64,000 nt of DNA, from positions 38,108 to 102,107 of the forward strand of contig CAMKSE010000016.1 of the NCBI GenBank assembly GCA_946415365.1, in the 5' to 3' direction. The notes under the pieces are model-generated. The model searched no databases. It saw only the letters and a program-made list of their open reading frames with translations, and was not told the DNA's origin. This DNA is from an uncultured Prevotellaceae bacterium (GTDB lineage Bacteria; Bacteroidota; Bacteroidia; Bacteroidales; Bacteroidaceae). How positions within the stretch are numbered: the stretch's first letter is position 1; every line of letters starts with the position of its first letter. Of this stretch, positions 35,621 to 45,224 are shown piece by piece. The position numbers were made by a program, and so were the translations under genes.

Positions 35621-38003
35621 CACGGCCTGCTCGCCGGAGACATTCGACGGTCCGGATCAGAATAGCATCCCCACCATCTCGAATGTGGATATCAACATGA
35701 ATGTGGACCAGAGCGTGAACCAGGCTACCTTCACTGTGGCCAATATGCCGGCACAGACCTACGCCGTATGGACTGTCAACGGCAATGTCTACTCTACTCT
35801 GAACCCCATGAACTGGGCCAACAACAAGGCCGGTACCTATGACGTGGAACTGCGCCTCGGCAACCGTAACGGTTTCAGCCAGAGCAGCATCACCAAGCAG
35901 TTTACGTTTGAGAACTCTCAGATAGACCTTACACCGTATATCAACCGCATCAGCCGCACCTGGCGTATCAACTACGCAGAGGCTGGACACATGGGATGTG
36001 GTGAACCGGGAACCGACGGTAGTAACTGGTGGAGTGCCGCTCCTGGCGACAAGGCAGACTGGGGTGTGTATGACGACCGCCTCACCTTCACAGCCGATGG
36101 TGCTTATACCTACGATCCGGGCGAGGGAGGTACTGTGTATGTGAACAATGGTGCCAGCATCTTCCCTGAGTATAATAATCTGAAAGGTGACGATGGTAAA
36201 CCCATCGACTTCATGGCTCCCGTGGAGGCTCAGACTACCAGTTATAAGTTCGATGTCTTAGGCGAGGATATTGTTCTGAAACTTCCCGCAATGACACTCT
36301 TCCCTTATATCTCTAGCGATGACCAGTTTGAGGCTCCTGTCTTTACTGTGGTTAAATTGACGAACTCCGAGATGGTACTGCTCTATAAGGGTAACGGTAT
36401 TGTCTGGCGATTCATGCTCACCAGTAAAGAGGATACAGAAGCACCATTCAGCGGCTTTAAGGCCAACAGCGACTTCAATATGTGGAAGAAGGCTTCCTTC
36501 ACCAATGATTTCTACTATGCTCATGGTGACTCTTGGGAGCAGAACCCGCAGCCCATTGGTTTCGATATCGTCGGCGACAATAAGTATAAGATTACGTTGC
36601 CTTGCGAGTCGAACATGCAGTGGCAGGCTCAGGTGAAGTTCTTCACAGACATGAGTTCCTCTGCTGCCAATAACTATGACTTCTCGGCAATCTTTACACC
36701 GACGAACGATATTAAGGGTGCTACGGTGAAACTCGTGCTACATGGCGGTGGCGACAATGACAATATCTACTACTTTGCCGACCGTATCGACCTTGAGGCA
36801 GGCGACTCCTACGTATTCTGGAAAAGCGATATGCCTGGTATAGATATGGACAAGGTAGATCTCGTGCTCGACTTTGGCGGTGCTCCTGCCGGTACAGAGG
36901 TAGAGGTGAAAAACGTGGTGTTCAAGAACCATGCAGACGACGATGGCACCGTTCTGCCTACTGACAATCCAGGCAATGGTGGCGAGGAGGCTAAGGCCGA
37001 CTGGGATGTCACTTCTGGTGCTAACCTGTGGAAGGCTGTTGAGGAAGGTAGTGCATTTATCAGCGTCACCCCGTGGTTTGCTGATGGCGGTTGGTCACAG
37101 ATCGGAGATCCCACATGGACTCATAAGGATGGCGTATGGTCGCTTACCATCCCCGAGGGCATGGGTGGCAGCCAATGGCAGGGACAGTTCCCCATCAACA
37201 CCACGCTGACAGCCAGCATGAGCAAGAAGTACAACTTCTACCTCGTCCTTGAGTCTGACCAGGATCTGCCCGGTGTCACTATCAAACTGACGGAGACCGA
37301 CGATGCAGAGAAGCACGATGACAACTTCTTCTTCGCAGACCGTCATGATGTCAAGGCTGATGTCCCGTTTGTCTATAAGGCTGAGGGTGTCACCCTGCCC
37401 AAGAACGATGCACATGCCCTGTCGCTCTTCTTCGATTTCGGTGGCTCACCCATTGGTGCCAATATCAAGATCAGCAAGATCTATTTCGAGGAGTCTGTAT
37501 CTATGAGTTACAATGATGACAACAACCTCTGGAAAGCCGTCGATGAGGGTTCTGCCTTCATCAGCGTCACCCCATGGTTTGCCGATGGCGGTTGGAGCCA
37601 GATTGGCGATCCCACGTGGAAACATGAGGGTAACAAGTGGTCACTGACGATTCCCGAGGGTATGGGTGGCAGCCAGTGGATGGGACAGTTCCCCATTAAC
37701 ACCACGTTGGCTACGGCTCAGAACGATGCCTATAACTTCTCTTGCACTATCGTTGCCGATCAGGATCTGCCTGGTGTTACCATCAAACTGACCGAGGCCG
37801 ATGATGCTGAGAAGCACGACGACAACTTCTATTTTGCTGATCGTCACGACATCAAGGCTGACGAGCCCTTTGTCTATCAGATGAAAGGTGTGACACTGCC
37901 AAAGAATGATGCCCATGCACTCTCGCTGTTCTTTGACTTTGGCGGTTCGCCCATCGGTGCCAACATCACCATCAGCGATATCATTTTTGAAAAAGCCGAA
38001 TAA
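35541..38003 (+). CDS. Surface glycan-binding lipoprotein with repeated CBM-like modules
   Basis: 820 residues. Leader LVKVLPFYLFTLLPLFTAC with lipobox Cys; the hydrophobic part is coded by a TTTTTACC-type repeat. N-terminal Ig/PKD-like region and a glucan-binding-type middle region are followed by three related CBM4/CBM22-like beta-sandwiches: a diverged one (about 300-470) and two close copies (about 485-650 and 655-820) sharing AFISVTPWFADGGWSQIGDPTW and LFFDFGGSPIGANI. It occupies the SusE/SusF position and probably holds beta-glucan at the cell surface. Confidence 0.85.
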   Translation: MRTNIFIKAKGLVKVLPFYLFTLLPLFTACSPETFDGPDQNSIPTISNVDINMNVDQSVNQATFTVANMPAQTYAVWTVNGNVYSTLNPMNWANNKAGTYDVELRLGNRNGFSQSSITKQFTFENSQIDLTPYINRISRTWRINYAEAGHMGCGEPGTDGSNWWSAAPGDKADWGVYDDRLTFTADGAYTYDPGEGGTVYVNNGASIFPEYNNLKGDDGKPIDFMAPVEAQTTSYKFDVLGEDIVLKLPAMTLFPYISSDDQFEAPVFTVVKLTNSEMVLLYKGNGIVWRFMLTSKEDTEAPFSGFKANSDFNMWKKASFTNDFYYAHGDSWEQNPQPIGFDIVGDNKYKITLPCESNMQWQAQVKFFTDMSSSAANNYDFSAIFTPTNDIKGATVKLVLHGGGDNDNIYYFADRIDLEAGDSYVFWKSDMPGIDMDKVDLVLDFGGAPAGTEVEVKNVVFKNHADDDGTVLPTDNPGNGGEEAKADWDVTSGANLWKAVEEGSAFISVTPWFADGGWSQIGDPTWTHKDGVWSLTIPEGMGGSQWQGQFPINTTLTASMSKKYNFYLVLESDQDLPGVTIKLTETDDAEKHDDNFFFADRHDVKADVPFVYKAEGVTLPKNDAHALSLFFDFGGSPIGANIKISKIYFEESVSMSYNDDNNLWKAVDEGSAFISVTPWFADGGWSQIGDPTWKHEGNKWSLTIPEGMGGSQWMGQFPINTTLATAQNDAYNFSCTIVADQDLPGVTIKLTEADDAEKHDDNFYFADRHDIKADEPFVYQMKGVTLPKNDAHALSLFFDFGGSPIGANITISDIIFEKAE

Positions 38004-38006
38004 TAA

Positions 38007-39110
38007 ATGAAACGGTTCATGCTTAATACTTTTCTGCTCTCCCTCGCCGTAGCCCTCTGGGGCTGCGGTGGGGGCGACGACGACCCGCAGACTCCACCTA
38101 TCAGCATCACGGTTTCATCAGAGACCGTCAATGTGCCAGCCGAAGGAGGCACCTATACCGTCAGCGTCACCACGACAGGAAACGAGTGGGGTGTCGCCAT
38201 GGGCGAGAATTTCTTTACGGTAAAAACTCAGAATACGGCAGCCCAGGCGGGTACGCTCACCATCACGGTTCCTGCTAATCCTGTGGCTGAGACCCGCACT
38301 GGTGCTGTCACGATAATGTCAGGCACGGCCCGCAAGACCGTCACCGTCACTCAGGCTGCTGCCGAGAAGGCTGCCTACGAGGCTCCCGACGGCTATCAGC
38401 TGGTGTGGCACGACGAGTTCGACGAGGGCACGGAGCTGAATGCCGCCGATTGGACCCATGAGGTGCAGAAGGACCACTGGGTGAACAACGAGCTGCAGAA
38501 CTACGTGAACCACACCACCCCCAAGGGTCGTTACGTCACGGAGATCAGTGGTGGCAAGCTCCAGATCCACTGCTTCAAGGAGGACGGCAAGATCTATTCC
38601 GGTCGCGTCTATGCGAAGGTGAAGGAGGGTTGGACCTACGGCTACATCGAGGCCTCGATCAAACTGCCGAAGGGTAAGGGCACGTGGCCCGCCTTCTGGA
38701 TGATGCCTGTGAACTTTAAATCATGGCCTGCAGACGGTGAGATCGATATCATGGAAGAGGTGGGTTACCATCCCGACTACGTGTCGTCAAGTCTACATGC
38801 CAATGCGCATGTTCACAGCAATGGTACGCAGGTGACCCACGAGATGTACTGCAAGGGTGCTGAGGGTGAGTTCCATACCTACTCTATCGAGTGGACGGCA
38901 CAGAATATCACCACCTATGTCGACGGCAAGAAGCAGCTCTCTTACGACAACCGCGGACTCGGTCGTGACGACTGGCCCTACAACGATCCCTTCTACATCA
39001 TCTTCAACCTCGCCTGGGGTGGAGACTGGGGTGGATCGCAGGGTGTCGACGAAAATGCACTGCCCGTGACAATGGAAGTGGACTATGTCCGAGTGTTCCA
39101 AAAGAAGTGA
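38007..39110 (+). CDS. GH16 endo-beta-1,3-glucanase / lichenase with BACON domain
   Basis: 367 residues, a lipoprotein (LAVALWGCGG). Residues 30-115 are a BACON domain (VSSETVNVPAEGGTYTVSVTT...). Residues 125-367 are GH16 with the catalytic motif GEIDIMEEVG (ExDxxE) and ESISIKLP-type strand (YIEASIKLPKGKGTWPAFWMMP). The extra residue between Asp and the last Glu places it with laminarinase-type GH16. It cleaves internal beta-1,3 or mixed-linkage glucan at the surface, feeding the SusCD pair. ATGA overlap with the CotH gene. Confidence 0.93.
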   Translation: MKRFMLNTFLLSLAVALWGCGGGDDDPQTPPISITVSSETVNVPAEGGTYTVSVTTTGNEWGVAMGENFFTVKTQNTAAQAGTLTITVPANPVAETRTGAVTIMSGTARKTVTVTQAAAEKAAYEAPDGYQLVWHDEFDEGTELNAADWTHEVQKDHWVNNELQNYVNHTTPKGRYVTEISGGKLQIHCFKEDGKIYSGRVYAKVKEGWTYGYIEASIKLPKGKGTWPAFWMMPVNFKSWPADGEIDIMEEVGYHPDYVSSSLHANAHVHSNGTQVTHEMYCKGAEGEFHTYSIEWTAQNITTYVDGKKQLSYDNRGLGRDDWPYNDPFYIIFNLAWGGDWGGSQGVDENALPVTMEVDYVRVFQKK

Positions 39111-40471
39111 GAAGATTTTTATTCTACATAGTTTGGTTAACAGTAGTGATGACGGGACACGCTCAGTCCTATCTGCAAAGGACTGACGTGCCTTCCGTCT
39201 TCATTGAGACCGAAAACCGTCGCGCCATCACGAGCAAAGAGCAATACGTGAACAGCACGCTGATCTACGTAGACGGCGGAACGACGACACGCTATGAGAA
39301 TACCCAGATACGAGGACGTGGCAACTCCACTTGGTGGAGCTCTGACAAGAAAGCCTATCGTATCAAATTCGACAGCAAAGAACTCTTCTTAGGTGAAGGC
39401 TTTGCCAATGCCAAGAGCTGGACTTTCCTGGCCAACCACGGCGACAAGACGATGATCCGCAATGCCCTGACCTATGACCTCGGACGTTTCATGGGCATGA
39501 AGTTTTGTCCTGCTGCACGGTTCGTAGACTTCTATCTGAATGGTGACTATCGTGGCACTTACCAGATCAGTGATCAGGTGCAGGTACACAAGAAGCGCAT
39601 AGAGATCAACGAGGATGACGGTTGGCTGCTCGAAGTGGTCAACGAGAACTCTAAGGAGGAGCCCCTGATCACTACCACTCGCTATGGTATCATGTACACC
39701 ATCAAGAACCCCAAGGACGAGAATCTGACCCTTGACAAGCGTATCGCCATTGGACGTTGGCTGAGAAGCTTCGAGGAGGCTGTGGCATCTGACCATTTCA
39801 TGGATCCGCAACGAGGTTATCGGGCTTTCGTCGATGAGGAGGACCTTATCAATTGGTACGTGGGGGCTGAGATCACAGGCAACATCGACGCGCTCTATAG
39901 TATCTATATGTATAAGGACGGCGACGACGACAAGATGCACTTCGGTCCGCTCTGGGATCTCGATCTCGGCTATGACAACAGTTCTGAGCGCAGTCTGCTC
40001 CGACAGATGGAGGCTTATCTGGGACTCTGGAACCGTCCCTTTGAGAAGATCTTGCAGCGGCTGTGGCAGGATCCCTGGTTTGCCCAGGCCTGTAACGACC
40101 GCCTGCAGCAGCTCGTCGACAATGGCCTGCAGTCGTATCTCATCAGCCATATTGACAGTCTGCGTTCAGCCATCTGGCAGACACAGACGGAGAATTACCG
40201 CAAGTGGCGCATCAACCAGGAGGTGTTTCCGTGGGCTAAACGTGCTTACTACAACAATTACGACAGTTATATCAACGACCTGAAGGGTTTAGTAAACATC
40301 CACATCCCCTATCTGCAACAAGCCTTTGCACAACGGCGCACCACACGCATAGAAGGTGTAGAGACGGAACCCTCAACTCGTCAGTTCTTCGACCTCCAAG
40401 GTCGTCGGGTGACAACACCATTGCGAAAAGGAATATACATCAATAATCACCATAAAGTGATCAAACAATGA
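39107..40471 (+). CDS. CotH-like protein kinase family, secreted, with C-terminal tail
   Basis: 454 residues with signal peptide (ending TGHAQ). The CotH domain is recognisable by QIRGRGNSTWWSSDKKAYRIKF, AKSWTFLANHGDKTMIRNALTYDLGRFMGM, YRGTYQISDQVQVHKKRIEI and PLWDLDLGYDN. The C-terminal 35 residues (RQFFDLQGRRVTTPLRKGIYI...) form the Prevotella-type tail also seen on the secreted proteins at 59-62 kb. CotH proteins phosphorylate spore-coat proteins in Bacillus; their role in polysaccharide loci is unclear. Coupled by ATGA overlaps to GH16 and GH5. Confidence 0.85.
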   Translation: MRRFLFYIVWLTVVMTGHAQSYLQRTDVPSVFIETENRRAITSKEQYVNSTLIYVDGGTTTRYENTQIRGRGNSTWWSSDKKAYRIKFDSKELFLGEGFANAKSWTFLANHGDKTMIRNALTYDLGRFMGMKFCPAARFVDFYLNGDYRGTYQISDQVQVHKKRIEINEDDGWLLEVVNENSKEEPLITTTRYGIMYTIKNPKDENLTLDKRIAIGRWLRSFEEAVASDHFMDPQRGYRAFVDEEDLINWYVGAEITGNIDALYSIYMYKDGDDDKMHFGPLWDLDLGYDNSSERSLLRQMEAYLGLWNRPFEKILQRLWQDPWFAQACNDRLQQLVDNGLQSYLISHIDSLRSAIWQTQTENYRKWRINQEVFPWAKRAYYNNYDSYINDLKGLVNIHIPYLQQAFAQRRTTRIEGVETEPSTRQFFDLQGRRVTTPLRKGIYINNHHKVIKQ

Positions 40472-41733
40472 GAAAATACTTTCTGTTTCTTATAACGGCT
40501 CTGTTACTTGCCTGTTCTTCCAGTCAACAACCACAGTCGTCGGCAGGCTTCGTCACTATCAAGGGCCATGACCTCATCCTGCCCAATGGTGAGAAACTCT
40601 TCATCCGGGGCACGAACCTCGGCAACTGGCTCAATCCTGAGGGGTATATGTTCGGCTTCAGCCGTACCAACTCTGCCTGGATGATCGACCTGCTGTTCAA
40701 GGAGGCTGTGGGGCCTGACTTCACGGCAGAGTTCTGGCAGCAGTTCAAGGATAATTATGTCACGAAGGCTGATATCGACTTCATCGCCCAGCAGGGTGCC
40801 AACACCATCCGTCTGCCTTTCAACTACAAACTCTTCACAGACGAAGACTATATGGGAGAGACAACAAAGTGGAAAGAGGAAGGAGAAAAGAGGAAAGTAG
40901 AGGCCTACGAGCGCATCGACTCCGTGGTGAGCTGGTGCAAGGCCAACAACCTTTACCTTATTCTCGATATGCACGACTGTCCTGGCGGGCAGACGGGCGA
41001 TAACATCGACGACGGCCACGGCTATCCCTGGCTCTTCGAGAGCGAACGCAGTCAGCAGCTCTTCTGCGACATCTGGCGAGAGATAGCCGACCGCTATCAG
41101 AAAGAAACGACCATCCTCGGCTACGAACTGATGAACGAACCCATCGCCCATTACTTCGCCAACAAGGATTCGCTCTACACACTGCTGCAGCCGCTCTATA
41201 AAAAGGCTGTGAAGGCTATCCGTGAGGTAGACCAAAACCATATTATATTATTAGGTGGTGCCCACTGGAACAGTTTCTTCTGGATGCTCGACGATGCCAG
41301 TTACGACGATAAACTGATGTACACCTGCCATCGCTATGGCGGCCCTGCCACCAAGGAGGCCATCACCCACTATATCCAGTTCCGCGATTCCGTCAATCGT
41401 CCGATGTACATGGGAGAGTTCGGCCATAACACCGACGAGTGGCAGCGTGACTTTGTCAACGTGCTCAAAGAAGTGAACATCGGCTATACGTTCTGGCCTT
41501 ATAAGAAGGTCGACGGCTCGTGTATGATGGGCATACGGCGCCCTGAGGGTTGGGACAGTATCGTGGTGAAATACTCCGAGACCTCCCGCAACACCTATCA
41601 GGAGTGGCGCGAGGCCCGTCCTGATCAGGCCATGTTCCGTCGCCTGCTCCAAGCGTTTGCCGACAACTGCCGCTTCGACCGTTGCCAGCCCCAGACAGAC
41701 TACATCCAGACGATGGGCCTTGCGAGCGATTGA
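40468..41733 (+). CDS. GH5 glucanase
   Basis: 421 residues, lipoprotein (LLLACSSS). GH5 features: FIRGTNLGNWLNPEGYMFGF, GANTIRLPFNYKLF, YLILDMHDCPGG, acid/base Glu in YELMNEPIAH, nucleophile Glu in PMYMGEFGHN. The opening resembles exo-beta-1,3-glucanase-like or broad-specificity GH5 members. A segment near residue 135 (KWKEEGEKRKVEAYE) is coded by an AAAGAGGAAGGAG short repeat inserted in frame. It trims glucan oligosaccharides in concert with GH16 and GH3. Confidence 0.9.
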   Translation: MRKYFLFLITALLLACSSSQQPQSSAGFVTIKGHDLILPNGEKLFIRGTNLGNWLNPEGYMFGFSRTNSAWMIDLLFKEAVGPDFTAEFWQQFKDNYVTKADIDFIAQQGANTIRLPFNYKLFTDEDYMGETTKWKEEGEKRKVEAYERIDSVVSWCKANNLYLILDMHDCPGGQTGDNIDDGHGYPWLFESERSQQLFCDIWREIADRYQKETTILGYELMNEPIAHYFANKDSLYTLLQPLYKKAVKAIREVDQNHIILLGGAHWNSFFWMLDDASYDDKLMYTCHRYGGPATKEAITHYIQFRDSVNRPMYMGEFGHNTDEWQRDFVNVLKEVNIGYTFWPYKKVDGSCMMGIRRPEGWDSIVVKYSETSRNTYQEWREARPDQAMFRRLLQAFADNCRFDRCQPQTDYIQTMGLASD

Positions 41734-41742
41734 TAATTTGAT

Positions 41743-41750
41743 TATTTTTG
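41743..41750 (+). promoter_or_regulatory. -7-like box before the last GH3 gene
   Basis: TATTTTTG 36 bases before the ATG at 41787; possible internal promoter of the operon. Confidence 0.4.
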
Positions 41751-41786
41751 CAGCAGAATTCAAACATTATAAACTTAAGATCAAAA

Positions 41787-44093
41787 ATGAAAAGAATCGC
41801 AGTTTCCTGTCTGTCGCTTCTGATGGCGACGACGATACAGGCCCAGCAGACGCCTGTCTATCTCGATGAGTCGAAACCGATTGAACAGCGCATCGACGAT
41901 GCCCTTTCTAGGATGACGCTCGACGAGAAGATTGCCGTGATTCATGCGCAGTCGAAGTTCTCAAGCCCTGGTGTGAAGCGCCTCGGCTTCCCTGACCTTT
42001 GGACTGACGACGGTCCTCACGGTGTGCGTCCCGACGTGCTCTGGGATGAATGGGTACAGGCCGGACAGACCAACGACTCGTGTGTGGCCTTCCCTGCCCT
42101 CACCTGTCTGGCTGCCACATGGAATCCCCAGATGGCCCGCATCTACGGTGAGAGTCTGGGCGAAGAGGCCCTGTATCGCAACAAGAGCGTAATGCTGGGC
42201 CCTGGTGTAAATATCTATCGTACCCCACTTGGTGGCCGTAACTTCGAGTACATGGGCGAAGACCCCTATCTGGCATCCCAAATCGTCGTGCCTTACGTAA
42301 AAGGTCTGCAGTCGAAGGGTGTGGCGGCCTGCGTGAAGCACTACGCCCTGAACAACGACGAGGAATACCGCCATCAGGTGAACGTCGTCATCAGCGACCG
42401 TGCCCTGCATGAGATCTACCTGCCGGCCTTCCGTGCTGCCGTCAAGGAGGGTGGCGCGTGGTCCATCATGGGTGCCTACAACCTCTACCAGAACCAACAC
42501 AACTGTCATAATGCCACGATGCTCAACCGTATCCTGAAGCAGAACTGGGGCTTCGACGGCGTGGTCATCTCCGACTGGGGTGGCTGTCACGATACCGACG
42601 AAGCTGTGCGCAATGGTCTTGACCTGGAGTTCGGCACCTGGACCGACGGCCTGATGATGGGCAAGACGAATGCCTACGACAGTTATTACCTTGCTGATGC
42701 CTACAAACAGGCCATCAAAGAAGGAAAATACACCACGAAGGAACTCGACGAGAAGGTGCGCCGGCTACTCCGTCTGTTCTATCGGACAACAATGAACCGT
42801 CATAAGCCTTTTGGCTTCCTCTGCTCCGACAGCCATTATGAGGCAGCCCTGAAGATTGCCCAGGAGGGAATCGTGCTGCTGAAGAATGAAGGAGTCAAGG
42901 AGTCAGGAGTCAGGAGTCAGGAGGCTGCGCCGTTGTTGCCGCTGGATTTGTCGAAGACGAAACGCATTCTGGTAGTAGGTGAGAACGCCATCAAGATGAT
43001 GACCGTTGGTGGTGGTTCTTCATCGCTGAAGGTACAGAAAGAGATTCTTCCCCTCGACGGCATCAGGGCCCGTTTCAAAGATGTGACCGTCGACTACGCC
43101 CGCGGCTATGTCGGCGATACCCTGCAGAGCTATAACGGCGTGACCGTAGGCCGTTCGCTCTACGAAACCCGCAGTCAGGCAGAGCTCACAGCCGAGGCCG
43201 TAGAAAAGGCCCGTGAGGCTGATGTCGTCATCTTCATCGGTGGTCTGAACAAGAGCGATCATCAGGACTGCGAGGGTCACGACCGACTGTCGTACGACCT
43301 GCCTTACGCCCAAAACGAGGTCATCGAGGCTATCCTGAAAGTGAATCCCCGTCTGGTCTATGTCAACATCTCCGGTAATGGGGCCGCCCTACCCTGGCTG
43401 CCAAAGGTGCCTGCCGTCGTACAGGCTTGGTTCATCGGCTCTGAGGCCGGTGACGCCATCGCCTCCGTTCTGGCCGGTGATGTCAATCCCTCTGGCAAGC
43501 TGCCCTTCACCTGGTATGCCAACCTCAATCAGTGTGGTGCCCATGCCCTGAACACCTATCCCGGCACATGGCGCGACGACCACAAGATCATCGACGAGGT
43601 TTACGCAGAGGATGTCTTTGTCGGCTACCGCTGGACGGACCGCCTCCAGGCAAATCATAAAGTTCAAAGCTCAAAGCTCAAAGCTCAAAGTTCCACGCCC
43701 CTCTTCCCCTTCGGCCACGGTCTGAGCTATACCACCTTCAAGCTTGGCAAGGTGACAGCCGACAAGAAGAATATCGCTGCCGACGAACAAATCACCTTCA
43801 CTGTCGATGTGACCAACATTGGCCAGCAGGCAGGTGCTGAGACAGTGCAGCTCTACATCAGCGACAAGCAGTCATCAGTCAATCGTCCAGTCAAGGAACT
43901 GAAAGGCTTCCGTAAGGTCTTTCTCCGTCCTGGTGAGACGCAGTCCGTCAGCATCACCGTGGGCCGCGACGCCCTGAGTTTCTACGACGAGACCTCCAGC
44001 TCTTGGAAGGCAGAGCCCGGCGACTTTGAAGCCCTCATCGGCTGTTCCGCCGCCGATATCCGTAGCCGCTGTTCCTTCACTCTTCTGCCGTAA
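41787..44093 (+). CDS. GH3 beta-glucosidase
   Basis: 768 residues from the ATG at 41787, which gives the signal peptide MKRIAVSCLSLLMATTIQAQ. Catalytic domain with CVKHYALNNDEEYRH and nucleophile Asp in GVVISDWGGCHD; second domain with DVNPSGKLPFTW and FPFGHGLSYTTF; fibronectin-III-like end. Two in-frame short-repeat insertions lie at surface-loop positions: GVKESGVRSQEA (near 42890) and KVQSSKLKAQSS (near 43665). It releases glucose from imported beta-gluco-oligosaccharides. Last gene of the locus. Confidence 0.95.
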   Translation: MKRIAVSCLSLLMATTIQAQQTPVYLDESKPIEQRIDDALSRMTLDEKIAVIHAQSKFSSPGVKRLGFPDLWTDDGPHGVRPDVLWDEWVQAGQTNDSCVAFPALTCLAATWNPQMARIYGESLGEEALYRNKSVMLGPGVNIYRTPLGGRNFEYMGEDPYLASQIVVPYVKGLQSKGVAACVKHYALNNDEEYRHQVNVVISDRALHEIYLPAFRAAVKEGGAWSIMGAYNLYQNQHNCHNATMLNRILKQNWGFDGVVISDWGGCHDTDEAVRNGLDLEFGTWTDGLMMGKTNAYDSYYLADAYKQAIKEGKYTTKELDEKVRRLLRLFYRTTMNRHKPFGFLCSDSHYEAALKIAQEGIVLLKNEGVKESGVRSQEAAPLLPLDLSKTKRILVVGENAIKMMTVGGGSSSLKVQKEILPLDGIRARFKDVTVDYARGYVGDTLQSYNGVTVGRSLYETRSQAELTAEAVEKAREADVVIFIGGLNKSDHQDCEGHDRLSYDLPYAQNEVIEAILKVNPRLVYVNISGNGAALPWLPKVPAVVQAWFIGSEAGDAIASVLAGDVNPSGKLPFTWYANLNQCGAHALNTYPGTWRDDHKIIDEVYAEDVFVGYRWTDRLQANHKVQSSKLKAQSSTPLFPFGHGLSYTTFKLGKVTADKKNIAADEQITFTVDVTNIGQQAGAETVQLYISDKQSSVNRPVKELKGFRKVFLRPGETQSVSITVGRDALSFYDETSSSWKAEPGDFEALIGCSAADIRSRCSFTLLP

Positions 44094-44120
44094 GAACAGG
44101 ATTACTCCACTCTACATAAA

Positions 44121-44155
44121 AAATGAGGATGCTTCACAGTGAAACATCCTCATTT
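44121..44155. terminator. Hairpin terminator AAATGAGGATG/CATCCTCATTT
   Basis: 11-base arms at 44121-44131 and 44145-44155, plus inner TTCAC/GTGAA pairing, after the GH3 gene. A near-identical hairpin occurs at 46911. Confidence 0.8.
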
Positions 44156-44537
44156 AATTATAATTAAGAAATAATCGACCTCCACCGCGCCATGTCATCA
44201 AATAGTGTCTGATTAGTAAGTAGCGCGAGGTAGATGAGGCTCATTCTTGCATCCCTTTGGTGGCAAGCATACTTCGGCCGTGCGTATTCTTGACTTCCAT
44301 GATGCGGCGGACGTCGTGGGCTTTCAGGTCCATCTTGCACATTCTTGTGTCAAAGATTGCACTTTTATATTTTTTGTTCCTTGTTATTGTCTATTCCATT
44401 GGTCGTATCAGATGGGTCAGGGGACGGATGGGTCAGGTTCATCACCTGTCCCCCCGATCTTTGTTCAAAAGTACAAATCATAAGAGAACATAAAGATAAA
44501 AAACACTAAAAAATTTGGAAGTAATAAAATTATTACC
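44156..44537. other. Intergenic region without a supported gene
   Basis: Short overlapping frames at 44247-44493 show no protein-like pattern. A 33-codon minus-strand frame near 44240-44340 is too short to call. Confidence 0.5.
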
Positions 44538-44545
44538 TATCTTTG
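44538..44545 (+). promoter_or_regulatory. -7 promoter box for the DUF4160 gene
   Basis: TATCTTTG, 21 bases before the ATG at 44567. Confidence 0.6.
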
Positions 44546-44566
44546 CAGCGAAAAGAAAGAAAAGGT

Positions 44567-44806
44567 ATGCCAACAGTATTTACTTTGTTCGGATATAGGT
44601 TCTGGTTTTATGGTAATGACCATACGCCCATTCACATTCATGTGAAGAAGGGCAGTGCTGTGGCAAAATATAACATTCTTCCTATCTCCTTAGTCTATAA
44701 TCATGGTTTCAAGCCCTCAGAACTGAAAATGATTGAGGCTATTTTGGAGGATAACGAAGAGTTGATTGCCCAGCACTGGAATATGTTTTTTAATAATGCG
44801 AAATAA
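44567..44806 (+). CDS. DUF4160 protein (toxin-antitoxin-like pair)
   Basis: 79 residues from the ATG at 44567. MPTVFTLFGYRFWFYGNDHTPIHIHVKKG is the DUF4160 signature with its HxHxH-like His pattern. In many bacteria DUF4160 genes are paired with DUF2442 genes, as here (15-base gap). The pair is suspected to be a toxin-antitoxin module, though activity is unproven. Confidence 0.88.
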   Translation: MPTVFTLFGYRFWFYGNDHTPIHIHVKKGSAVAKYNILPISLVYNHGFKPSELKMIEAILEDNEELIAQHWNMFFNNAK

Positions 44807-44821
44807 GAAAAGGAGGTAAGA

Positions 44822-45223
44822 ATGGAGAAGATTGAGAAAATTTGGCTGACAGATGATGCCGTATGGATTAGGACGGCAAGCGGAAAGGAAGCCTGCGAGA
44901 AGTTTAGTGACTATCCACGTTTGAGATATGCCACAAAGGAGCAGCGGGCTAACTATGAGGCTGATGAATATGGTCTTCATTGGGAAGACATTGATGAGGA
45001 CTTGAGTTTTGAGGGTTTCTTTGACAAGCGAGAGACAACACAACTCTACAAGTTGTTTATGGCTCATCCTGAGTTAAACGTCTCAGCCATCGCCCGACGT
45101 GTGGGTATCTCTCAAAGTCTGATGGCCCAATACATCAGTGGAAAGAAGAAGGCCAGTGACGCAAGGGTCACTCTGATACTTGATACTGTCCGCGAAATAG
45201 GTCAAGAACTGATAGCGGTATGA
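44822..45223 (+). CDS. DUF2442 protein with helix-turn-helix
   Basis: 133 residues. N-terminal DUF2442 domain (IEKIWLTDDAVWIRTASGKEACEKFSDYPRLRYAT) and C-terminal DNA-binding region (PELNVSAIARRVGISQSLMAQYISGKKKASDARVTLI). The DNA-binding end suggests autoregulation of the DUF4160-DUF2442 operon, as expected for an antitoxin. An RBS-like AAAGGAGG lies before the start. Confidence 0.85.
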   Translation: MEKIEKIWLTDDAVWIRTASGKEACEKFSDYPRLRYATKEQRANYEADEYGLHWEDIDEDLSFEGFFDKRETTQLYKLFMAHPELNVSAIARRVGISQSLMAQYISGKKKASDARVTLILDTVREIGQELIAV

Positions 45224-45224
45224 T

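Noticed and set aside
44247..44493. Two overlapping plus-strand frames of 78 codons
   Set aside because: No RBS, no protein-like pattern, and they overlap in different frames in a region that looks non-coding.
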